DNA of 64,000 bases from Caldilineaceae bacterium SB0661_bin_32. GTDB lineage: Bacteria; Chloroflexota; Anaerolineae; Caldilineales; Caldilineaceae. The DNA lies in NCBI GenBank assembly GCA_009841235.1, contig VXMH01000098.1, forward strand, positions 1 through 64,000, in the 5' to 3' direction. A model generated the notes under the pieces. That model was not told where the DNA came from. It did not search any database and saw nothing but the letters and a program-made list of their open reading frames with translations. Shown here piece after piece: positions 41,185 through 49,340 of this stretch. A program made the position numbers and the translations under genes. Position 1 is the stretch's first letter. Each line of letters opens with the position of its first letter.

Positions 41185-43563
41185 TCAGTTCCTGCTTCCC
41201 GCTCTTTCCCTATACGCAGCGGCCAGCGCGGCAATGCGGAGATTCCCGGGCGCCAGATCTGCCGCCTTCTCCAGTCCGGAAAGTACGGCCGGATCGTCTC
41301 GGTTAAGCAGAAAACGGCCCCAGGCCACCAGGGCATGGATATCGGCTCTCTCCGGCTGAACGAGCAGCGCGTTGTTCCCGTACTGGGTCAGGAGGAGACC
41401 GATCGTCTGATCGAATCCATAGGCCGCCGAGTCGGCAGGAATCGGCGTATTGCTGAACAAGGTTGATGGGCCCATCGACCATAGAACCTCGAAGGAAAAG
41501 TCCCAGTCGCCGGCGAATACATGGCTCAAAAGCGGGAATGGGCTGGCAACGGCCAGCTGGCGGCTCACTTCCAGATGGTGGCGTATCCAGAGTGCGTTCC
41601 AATGGACCGTCGGGTCGGAAGGAGCCGCGACCCTGGCCCGCTCGATTTCGTCGAGCGCGTCTGCGTACAAGCTCGCCTCGGCTAGCGCCAGGGCATGGCT
41701 GTTTATGGCTCGTAGATGGAGCGGTCGGTCATCCGGCAACAACCTGGGGGCGGCTTCTGCCAGTTTTTCACCATCCCAATGGAAGAACCGCGCCAGGTAG
41801 AGCTGCAGACCGCAGGCGTAACAGAAAATATAAGGATCGCTGTTGTTCAACAATAGATCCAATTGGCCGTCGCCATTCAAATCCACGACCGACCCCGCAT
41901 CCGGGATGCTGTTGAAGCTGCTGATGACGAGTGATAGGGCCTGTCCGTCCCAGCGCAATAGTTCAAGACAGCCGCCATGCGCGCCTGCACCGCCCTGGAC
42001 GGCCAGCCAGAGGCCGGTAGGTTCTATGGATACCTGTTTCAGGGAGTATTCGTCGAGGTAGTCGACACAATCGAGCGCCTCGCGGCCCAACTCCAGCCAG
42101 CCGCTCTCCTGAGCCTCATGGATCGAGACAATGTGCGAGGCGGACACACTCTGCGGCGGGAGCCCGAAAGTATTGGCGGCAAACAGGGTCGGCTCACCTG
42201 ACGTTTCAAGTTGCTGCACAGCCACACCGCGCGCCGGATCCTGCTTCGATCCATATTCGCCGGCCAGCCGGTCCTGCAGCGTCTGTTTACTGGGAAGTGT
42301 GGAGGACGCAGGCGCGGCCGCAACTGTACCGGGCCGGCTCTCCAGCGCCTTCGCCAGTTCTTTGTATCGGCTGTCTTCTGTCGCCAATTCCGCTGCCAGC
42401 TGCATGCCCGACTGAACTGCTGGATCGTCCGGCTCGATTAGGAAGCGTCCCCAGGCCCCCAGCGCGTGAATGGCCGCCCGTTCCGGTTGCAGCGCCAAAG
42501 CAGTATCGGCAAATTGGGCCAGTAGCACGCCTACGACATGTTCGAACCCCGATGCCGCAGAGTCGGCAGGTATCGGCGCGTCGCTGACAAGGGTTGTCAA
42601 GCCCACATCCCACAAGGCATCAAATGCCGTTTCCCAGTCGCCCGCGAAAACGTGGTTCAGCAGGGGGTAGGAACTGGTGGAAGCCTCTTCCCGGCTGGCT
42701 TCAAGGTGGTGGCGGATCCAGATAGCGTTCCAGGAGACTGCGGCGTTTCCGGGCGCGATGGCCTCCGCCTGTTCGATCTGCTCCAGCGCGTCGGCGAACA
42801 GGCTGGCGGCCGCCAGCTCCGCCGCCCGATCGTTGAAAGCGCGCAATTCTGCGGGCAGATCGTCGGCCAGGGGAGTTGGCGTTACTTCCTTTAGCGTCTG
42901 CCCGTCCCAATAGAAGAGCTGCGCCCAGTACTGTCGAACCCCGCAAGCGTAGCAGAAGATGTAGGGGTCGCTGTTGTTCAGAAGCAAGTCCAGCTGGCCG
43001 TCCCCATTCAGATCGGTGAGCGAGCCGGCATCCGGGCTGCTGCTGAATCCGCTGATAATGACCGACAGATTCTCGCCGTCCCAACGCAGCAGTTCAAGGC
43101 AGCCGCTGTGAGCGCCAACGCCGCCGATAACGGTCAGCCATACGTCGACAGGGTCCATGTTTACCTGTTTGACTGAGAATTCATTCAGGTATTCGGCGCA
43201 CTCAAGTTCCACGCGGCCCAAAGCCTCCCAGCCTTCGGGCCCTGCGGCGTGGATCCAAACCCTTTGTCTGAACGACGGATTGTCTGGAGGAAAGCCGTGC
43301 GTGTGGGAAACGAACAGAGTCTTCTCTTCGCCGCCGGCGGTCGCGACCGGTTGCACGGTAACGAGCGGCCCCAAATCCTGGACCAGGCCGCTCTCGGCGG
43401 CAAGTTGGTTCGCCAGCTCAGCCAGCCCGGCTGCCTCTGCCGACCGCGCCGCGACCGTAGGCGTTGCCGAAACCGGCCACATGACAGGCTGCGCACAGCC
43501 GCTGACCAGAAGCGTCAGCAACAGTACAAAAGAGAATACGCGCCGCAGGGGGGGAAGTGGCAT
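41185..43563 (-). CDS. Lipoprotein with two copies of a calcium-loop/TPR-like module
   Basis: A 792-residue exported protein with signal and lipobox LLVSGC (Cys23). Two modules of about 370 residues (roughly 55-425 and 430-792) align along their length: each has HGGCLELLRWDG-like strands, the acidic loop DLNGDGQLDLLLNNSDPY identical in both, a CYACG pair, then a helical part with ADALEQIEQAE / ADALDEIERAR and an HVFAGDW segment. The acidic loop resembles FG-GAP/dockerin calcium sites. AAGGAG lies before ATG 43563. Function unknown; surface binding is inferred. Confidence 0.8.
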   Translation of the reverse strand: MPLPPLRRVFSFVLLLTLLVSGCAQPVMWPVSATPTVAARSAEAAGLAELANQLAAESGLVQDLGPLVTVQPVATAGGEEKTLFVSHTHGFPPDNPSFRQRVWIHAAGPEGWEALGRVELECAEYLNEFSVKQVNMDPVDVWLTVIGGVGAHSGCLELLRWDGENLSVIISGFSSSPDAGSLTDLNGDGQLDLLLNNSDPYIFCYACGVRQYWAQLFYWDGQTLKEVTPTPLADDLPAELRAFNDRAAELAAASLFADALEQIEQAEAIAPGNAAVSWNAIWIRHHLEASREEASTSSYPLLNHVFAGDWETAFDALWDVGLTTLVSDAPIPADSAASGFEHVVGVLLAQFADTALALQPERAAIHALGAWGRFLIEPDDPAVQSGMQLAAELATEDSRYKELAKALESRPGTVAAAPASSTLPSKQTLQDRLAGEYGSKQDPARGVAVQQLETSGEPTLFAANTFGLPPQSVSASHIVSIHEAQESGWLELGREALDCVDYLDEYSLKQVSIEPTGLWLAVQGGAGAHGGCLELLRWDGQALSLVISSFNSIPDAGSVVDLNGDGQLDLLLNNSDPYIFCYACGLQLYLARFFHWDGEKLAEAAPRLLPDDRPLHLRAINSHALALAEASLYADALDEIERARVAAPSDPTVHWNALWIRHHLEVSRQLAVASPFPLLSHVFAGDWDFSFEVLWSMGPSTLFSNTPIPADSAAYGFDQTIGLLLTQYGNNALLVQPERADIHALVAWGRFLLNRDDPAVLSGLEKAADLAPGNLRIAALAAAYRERAGSRN

Positions 43564-43875
43564 GGTATACTCCTTCAAACAGCCAAGAGAATGCCAGGTA
43601 TATTCTCAAAAAGGAGGACCGTCCCCGCTCCCCCTCTTTGAATGACAAGTGCACGCCTTATGCGTGCATCCAATCAAAGCGCACGCCAGCCTGGGATCAT
43701 GCGCGCAAAGAACTATCGGCCAAGCGTCGTTTCGCATATGAAACTCATGGCCGCGCTGACTATATCACGCATCCAGCATAGCACAAAGTGGCCCGCCGAG
43801 CGGAACAAGCGCCTCAAGCCCGTCGTCAAGACTTTCGACTACGGTTTCGAGATCGCAACACGGCCAGCCTGACTG
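43564..43875. other. Divergent intergenic region with a hairpin
   Basis: No gene is supported in these 312 bases between the divergent lipoprotein and GNAT genes. A 7-bp hairpin TGCACGC (43650-43656) with GCGTGCA (43662-43668) and loop CTTAT is the only clear structure. No good promoter pair was found. Confidence 0.4.
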
Positions 43876-44670
43876 ATGAAAAACGCCGAACTGATCGAGG
43901 CTCTGCGTCTCAACTATATAGAGTACTTCAGCCTCTTTCACGGCCAGCATGGGATCCGCACGCATGTCGACCGGGAGACAGCCTGGATCGTAGCCAACGG
44001 GCCGCCGGGAAACCACATTCTGCGCTCCAATCTGCCTGCCGTGGAAGCAGAAGAAAAGATCGACGCGCTCATATCAAGGATCGGCGCATTGACGGGAGGA
44101 ATTCGTTGGCTGCTCTTCCCTCAAGACCGGCCCCAGGATCTGCGCGCAAGGCTGTCGCAAAGAGGACTGTCATCAGGACGGGGTGATCTGTGGATGTTCA
44201 GGCCGCTGCAGCAAGTTGCGGATAACAGGCATCACTCTCAACTTCGCATCAGTCCTGTTCGGGACAACCCTGGACTGAGGGCCTGGTGGACTGCTTCGGC
44301 CCTCGGTTTCGGCACGACCCAGCGCGCCGCTCAGCCTTGGTACGATGCCTTTCGACGCCGTGGATTCGGCCCGAAAGTTCATGTCACCAATTACATCGGA
44401 CATCTTGATCAGAAGGTGGTGACAACCGCTACCTTGATCCTGGCTCGCGGCATAGCGGGAATCTATGATCTTTCGACGCTTCCGGACTACCGAGGGCAAG
44501 GCTTCGCAGGTGCGCTTGTCAACCACCTGTTGGAACAAGCCAGACAGTGCGGGTACTCCCACGCAGGCCTGCAGACAGGGGACGCAGAGCAGTTTTACCA
44601 GAGTCTGGGTTTCAAAACCGGCTTTCAGGAAGAAGAGTTCTTCTGGGCGGCAGACTATCCGGAAAAGTAG
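43876..44670 (+). CDS. GNAT-family N-acetyltransferase
   Basis: A 264-residue protein whose C-terminal part (about 125-264) is a GNAT domain: IYDLSTLPDYRGQGFAGALV gives the R-G-Q-G-F acetyl-CoA loop, followed by AEQFYQSLGF. The N-terminal half is a less clear GNAT-like or substrate domain. The ATG lacks a good ribosome-binding site. The MATE exporter gene follows by about 100 bases. Substrate unknown. Confidence 0.82.
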   Translation: MKNAELIEALRLNYIEYFSLFHGQHGIRTHVDRETAWIVANGPPGNHILRSNLPAVEAEEKIDALISRIGALTGGIRWLLFPQDRPQDLRARLSQRGLSSGRGDLWMFRPLQQVADNRHHSQLRISPVRDNPGLRAWWTASALGFGTTQRAAQPWYDAFRRRGFGPKVHVTNYIGHLDQKVVTTATLILARGIAGIYDLSTLPDYRGQGFAGALVNHLLEQARQCGYSHAGLQTGDAEQFYQSLGFKTGFQEEEFFWAADYPEK

Positions 44671-44775
44671 CAACGAACACGGCCGCCGAAAAATGCGGAC
44701 GGGCCGACAGTCTGATACACTGAAGCCCACTGTACTTATCGCCCCACGCCTGAGGGCTTAAATGGGAGCACTGGG

Positions 44776-46197
44776 ATGAATGAATCGGCTTCCGGCGCCG
44801 TGGCCGCAGCCCCGACGGCGCCCCCGCGCCCGTCCGCGCAAAAACGTGTCTTCAATCTGGCCTGGCCTGTCATCGGCGAGAGCTTCCTCGAGACGATGTT
44901 GATGGTCGTGGATACCTGGATGGTCGCCCAGCTGAGCACGGCGGCGATTGCCGGTGTCGGCGCATCCGTGCAGGTTCTCTTCTTTATTATCGCCGCGCTG
45001 GGCGCACTGAGCGTCGGCAGCAGTGTCCTGGTCGCGCAGGCCTACGGCGCCGGCAAGCTTGTGGAGGCGGCGCGGCTGGCGCGTCAGTCAATTGTCTGGA
45101 GTATTATTCTTTCTCTCCCCTTGGCCCTCACCGGGTTTTTCCTGGCCGGTCCGGTAATCGCGCTGTTCGGCGTTGAGGCGGACGTGGCCCGCATCGGCAA
45201 GGAATACCTGCAAGTCACGATGGCGACTGTCGTCGTGCTGATCGTACTCATGATTGGCGGAGGCGCGCTGCGGGGTCTGGGGGATTCGCAGACCCCAATG
45301 CGGGTGACGGCCCTGGCCAATTTCGTAAATGTTTTCCTGACCTACGGACTGATTTTCGGTGTGGCCGGGCTGCCGGCGCTTGGAGCGGTAGGCAGCGCCT
45401 GGGGAACCTTTCTCTCCCGCTTGCTCGCTGCAGTCCTCCTCTTGATGGTAATGTGGCGGGGACGGCAGGGCGTCTCCATTTCCGGGCGCAGCAACTGGCT
45501 GCCCGAAATCAGTGTGGCCTCCTCTGTGCTGCGTATCGGCGTACCGGCCGCCCTGGAGCAGCTTCTCACCTCTGCTGCCTTTACATCGATGACGGCAATT
45601 GTCGCCACACTGGGAACTGCGGCCCTGGCCTCCCACCGCATTGCGTTCAATGTTCTTTCCCTGTCCTTTCTCCCCGGCTTTGGCTTCGCAATTGCCGCCA
45701 CGGCCCTGGTTGGGCAATCTGTCGGCGCGCGTGAGCCGGAAGAGGGGGCGGAAGCTGCGGCCATCGCTACGCGCTGGGCAGTTGTTTGGATGGCCGCCAT
45801 GGGCGTCGTCTCCTACTTGCTGGCAGAGCCGATTATGCGACTGTTCAGCCAGGAAGCTGCTGTCGTAAGCGATGGCGTTGCCGCGATAAGGGTGGTGGCC
45901 TTGGCCCAACCCTTCTGGGCAGTACTGTTTGTTCAGTCGGGCGCGCTGCGCGGAATGGGCAATACAGGCTTTCCCCTGCGAGCAAATACCGGGGGCATCT
46001 GGTCTACCATGATAATCGCCTGGCTGGCGGTAAACTATCTCGATGGCGGCATCGCCCACGTGTGGGGTGTCTTTCTCATCACTTCTCCTGTCATGGCGAT
46101 TGTTCTCTGGAAACGCTTCAAACGGGCCGTCGGGGAGTGGTCGGACCAGGCGGAAGGCAGATCCCCTCAATTGGGGCAGACAGGCCTGAGCAAATGA
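44776..46197 (+). CDS. MATE family efflux transporter
   Basis: A 473-residue inner-membrane protein with about 12 predicted helices in two related halves (FNLAWPVIGESFLETM and the start of the second half VLRIGVPAALEQLLTS). It exports cationic or hydrophobic compounds using an ion gradient. The TGA overlaps the ATG of the YigZ-family gene (ATGA), so they are coupled. GGGAG lies before the ATG. Confidence 0.92.
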   Translation: MNESASGAVAAAPTAPPRPSAQKRVFNLAWPVIGESFLETMLMVVDTWMVAQLSTAAIAGVGASVQVLFFIIAALGALSVGSSVLVAQAYGAGKLVEAARLARQSIVWSIILSLPLALTGFFLAGPVIALFGVEADVARIGKEYLQVTMATVVVLIVLMIGGGALRGLGDSQTPMRVTALANFVNVFLTYGLIFGVAGLPALGAVGSAWGTFLSRLLAAVLLLMVMWRGRQGVSISGRSNWLPEISVASSVLRIGVPAALEQLLTSAAFTSMTAIVATLGTAALASHRIAFNVLSLSFLPGFGFAIAATALVGQSVGAREPEEGAEAAAIATRWAVVWMAAMGVVSYLLAEPIMRLFSQEAAVVSDGVAAIRVVALAQPFWAVLFVQSGALRGMGNTGFPLRANTGGIWSTMIIAWLAVNYLDGGIAHVWGVFLITSPVMAIVLWKRFKRAVGEWSDQAEGRSPQLGQTGLSK

Positions 46198-46814
46198 ACC
46201 GGGAGTATCCGATACCCGCTGCACATCACAGAGTCGACGAGAAGATCCGGCGCAGCCACTTCATCACAACGGTGGGGCCGGCGGCAACCGTCGAGGACGC
46301 ACGGGCATTCATCAAAGAAGTGCGGGCCGAGTTTGACACGGCCAACCACAACTGTTGGGCCTATGTCGTCGGCCCACCGGGATCGACGGGCCATGCCGGC
46401 ATGAGCGATGACGGAGAACCCCACGGTACCGCCGGCCGGCCGATGCTCACTGTCCTCCTTCATTGCGGAATTGGCGACATTGTCGCGGTGGTTACCCGTT
46501 TCTTCGGGGGCGTAAAGCTTGGCAAAGGGGGACTGGTGAGAGCCTACAGTGGGGGCGTCAAAACTGCCCTGGACTCCCTGCCTCGAAGAGAGAAGGTGCC
46601 AATGGCGGAAGTGGAGGCTGTCATCGGCTACAGTGAGGTGACCCTTTTTCAGCGCATGTTGCCTGAGTTTTCCGCCCATGTCGTGGATTCCAACTTCGCC
46701 GTCGCAGTCTCTTACCGGCTGCAAATGCCGTCAAAGCACGTGGACACCTTCAAGGTTCGTCTGGCCGATCTGACGAATGGTCAGGCACAGGTGGTTGTTC
46801 ACCGGGCGGACTGA
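46194..46814 (+). CDS. YigZ/IMPACT family protein
   Basis: A 206-residue protein of the UPF0029/YigZ family. The typical run SDDGEPHGTAGRPML and FFGGVKLGKGGLVRAYSGG is present in the N-terminal domain, and a ferredoxin-like C-terminal domain follows. The family may bind nucleic acid or ribosomes; its role is not settled. It starts inside the MATE stop codon. Its final 65 bases overlap the convergent HAD gene. Confidence 0.9.
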   Translation: MNREYPIPAAHHRVDEKIRRSHFITTVGPAATVEDARAFIKEVRAEFDTANHNCWAYVVGPPGSTGHAGMSDDGEPHGTAGRPMLTVLLHCGIGDIVAVVTRFFGGVKLGKGGLVRAYSGGVKTALDSLPRREKVPMAEVEAVIGYSEVTLFQRMLPEFSAHVVDSNFAVAVSYRLQMPSKHVDTFKVRLADLTNGQAQVVVHRAD

Positions 46815-47565
46815 CAACGACCCGAATCTCAGAAACTGAATCCAGGATCAGGTCGGCCAGCGGCCCGAGCGTACTCCTGCTGCCGACCCCCGTCAGGACG
46901 CCCACTGCCAGGCCGGCGCCTGCTGAACGGGCCATACGAAGGTCGGCCTGCGCGTCCCCCACCACCACTGTCTCCGCCATGGAAACATCAACTGCTTTCG
47001 CCGCCGCCAGCAGTGGGTCGGGCGCCGGTTTGTGCCGGAAGGCACCGTCACCGCAAGCGATAAAGTCTACAAAGCGCGACAGGCGGAACCTGGCCAGAGC
47101 AGCTTCAGTGGGGCCGCTGTCGTCGCTGGTAATCACGGCGACGCGAACGCAGTTTTCGTGTAATGACGAAAAGAGCGGCGCCAGTGCAGTCACAGGTGAG
47201 AGGTCAACCGGGTCGGCAAGAATCGGCGCAAATCGCCGCCTTACCAACTCTTCACATTCATCCCAGGGCAGCGGGGGATCTGAGAGCTGTAGAAGAGCCG
47301 TTGCCGCCGCACGAACCGTGGCTTCGCTGGTGTCCGCGGCAAAAGGGCCATCTTCGTTGAAAGTGCCTGCGACGGCGTCGAAACCGAGAGCGCGGTAGAG
47401 GGCAGCCCGTATCTGGGTCCGATTCGAAAGGGGGGCGAGCAGACTTTCCACCGCTTGCAGAAAGGTCCGGCGCCAGCTGGCGTTGAAATCGAAAAGTGTG
47501 CCGTCCTTGTCAAAGGCGACGAGCTTGGCGTCAAAGCGGTGTTCGCCAAAGTGGACAAGGCCCAT
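46750..47565 (-). CDS. HAD-family hydrolase (phosphoglycolate-phosphatase-like)
   Basis: A 271-residue HAD phosphatase. Motif I is DKDGTLFD, motif II ITSDD, motif III KPAPDP with its Lys, and motif IV VVGDAQADL; a helical cap sits between I and II. It removes phosphate from a small phosphorylated metabolite. Its 3' end overlaps the YigZ-family gene on the other strand by 65 bases, supported by intact motifs in both. Confidence 0.9.
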   Translation of the reverse strand: MGLVHFGEHRFDAKLVAFDKDGTLFDFNASWRRTFLQAVESLLAPLSNRTQIRAALYRALGFDAVAGTFNEDGPFAADTSEATVRAAATALLQLSDPPLPWDECEELVRRRFAPILADPVDLSPVTALAPLFSSLHENCVRVAVITSDDSGPTEAALARFRLSRFVDFIACGDGAFRHKPAPDPLLAAAKAVDVSMAETVVVGDAQADLRMARSAGAGLAVGVLTGVGSRSTLGPLADLILDSVSEIRVVVSPPGEQPPVPDHSSDRPDEP

Positions 47566-47618
47566 GAAGGGGTGCCGGATTAGCGGAGAGGGAACGCAGG
47601 CGAAAAGAGAAACGAAGA

Positions 47619-49187
47619 CTACTGGGCGTAGCCGCCAATGGTGCTCAGAAAGTCCTCGCCGATGACAATTCGCAGATCGGTTGATTCGGGAATCAGCAGG
47701 CCGGGAAGCGAATACAGGGAGCCCGACAGATCAAATTCACGGCCCAGCTGTCGAACCAGCGTTTCGTCCGTATTGTAGTTGACCAGAAGGGTATGCTGAT
47801 AGTCGCTGCGGTCGGCATCGCCAATCGCTACGACGCGCCAGCCGCTGGCCTCAAGTTGCCGGCGCACAAGGGCAGCGATACCTGCTTCCCCCGTGCCGTT
47901 CAGGATCTCGAGCCGTACTTCCCTCGCAGCCATGACGCGAACATTGCGATCTGCGCCGGCCGCCGGAAGCTCTGTAGGGCCGTCATCAGCCTCTGCCCGC
48001 GTACGCGATTGAATCTGAGGAAGAGGTACGGAAGATGAATCGGCCACCGTTCCGGGAACTGCCGACGGATCAAAGAACTTCCTGAGTTCAGGACGGATCA
48101 GGTCGCGATCGGGGAGAAGTATCCAGGCGCCATTTTCGCTATAACTTTCCTCACCGTAGCGGTCGTCCAGCACCAAGGTCCTCAGCTCAAACGAGTTGGA
48201 GCTCACATAATCAGCGATTTCCGCCGCGGTTTGCAGAGGCATGTCGGTTCGAACGCTTCCCCACATCGTACTCAGCAGCCGCGGCGCCTTCGCGATCAGC
48301 GTCGGTATCATTTCAGCGGCAATTACCTTGTCCGCAATCGCACGAATCAGTTGCTGCTGCCGCGCGGCGCGTCCGTAATCGCTGTCCATGTTTCGGGTGC
48401 GCGCGTACTTCAGTGCCGTCTGGCCGTCCAGCACCCGAGTTCCAGCCTCCAAATGGAATGTCTGGTATCCGTAGTCGGCAGTCGGATACTCCGGGTCGTG
48501 AATGGTCTCAGGCACATGGACTGTGATGCCGCCGATCTCGTCGACCAAGCGTACAAACCCGTTGAAGTCGGCCTGTACATAGTACTGTATCGGCCGACCG
48601 ATAAAGCTGCTTACAGTATCCTTTGCCAGCTGTGCGCCTCCCAGAGGATATCCGCGCTGCTCCCCAATGGCGTACGCAGTATTGATCTTCGATGTCAGAT
48701 TGTAACCGGGAATTGGCAGCCACAGGTCTCTTGGAAGAGAGATCATGCCGGCTGTGTGCCTTCTCAGGTCAAGAGTGAGCAGCAGCAACGTGTCTGTGCG
48801 AGGAGGTTCTTCGCCGTCGATTCGCTCGTCCGATCCCAACAGCAGGATGTTGATCTGGCTGTCCGATGCATCGGCCTCTGCGGGTACGGGCTGCAACTCG
48901 ACGTTTTGGGCAGCGACAGCTTCCTGCGCGTCCGAACTGCCGGCGTCCACGCTTGCGTTTGACAAGTCGGGAAGATCGGACGTCACTACGGGTGCGCTTT
49001 TGCGTTGAGCATAGTCTCGGGCGCGATCGCCGAGGATACTGCCAAGGAGGAAAGAAACGAGCAGGATGAAGGCTGCGAAGAGCCACGCCAGCGTAACAAC
49101 TGTAGATCTGCGCCAAAGAAAGGCGCCGACCCGCTTCACTACGTCAGCCCCCTTAAGTCTGGCAGGGGCAAAACCGAACTTCGACAT
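47619..49187 (-). CDS. LytR-CpsA-Psr (LCP) family protein with LytR C-terminal domain
   Basis: A 522-residue membrane-anchored enzyme. One helix at about 29-50 is followed by the LCP domain (about 110-275): LLLGSDER, RTDTLLLLTLD, MISLPRDL, SKINTAYA and ALKYARTR hold the polyprenyl-phosphate and pyrophosphate-binding Arg/Asp residues. A LytR_C domain (about 420-500, RLEILNGTGEAGIAA) closes it. LCP proteins transfer glycopolymers to the cell wall or envelope. It lies downstream of the phosphatase-like/propeller gene on the same strand. Confidence 0.93.
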   Translation of the reverse strand: MSKFGFAPARLKGADVVKRVGAFLWRRSTVVTLAWLFAAFILLVSFLLGSILGDRARDYAQRKSAPVVTSDLPDLSNASVDAGSSDAQEAVAAQNVELQPVPAEADASDSQINILLLGSDERIDGEEPPRTDTLLLLTLDLRRHTAGMISLPRDLWLPIPGYNLTSKINTAYAIGEQRGYPLGGAQLAKDTVSSFIGRPIQYYVQADFNGFVRLVDEIGGITVHVPETIHDPEYPTADYGYQTFHLEAGTRVLDGQTALKYARTRNMDSDYGRAARQQQLIRAIADKVIAAEMIPTLIAKAPRLLSTMWGSVRTDMPLQTAAEIADYVSSNSFELRTLVLDDRYGEESYSENGAWILLPDRDLIRPELRKFFDPSAVPGTVADSSSVPLPQIQSRTRAEADDGPTELPAAGADRNVRVMAAREVRLEILNGTGEAGIAALVRRQLEASGWRVVAIGDADRSDYQHTLLVNYNTDETLVRQLGREFDLSGSLYSLPGLLIPESTDLRIVIGEDFLSTIGGYAQ

Positions 49188-49340
49188 GATGCAGGAATTA
49201 TATCACGATTTTGGGCGCGCCGAAGAATTTGCGAAGTAGAATTGCGGGTGAGTGAAACGCCCCCCGGAACGAAAACTGATCAAGGGGAGAAAACGGCAAT
49301 CATCTCCTCAATAGCCAGTCAATCTTTCTCGTCAACGCTA

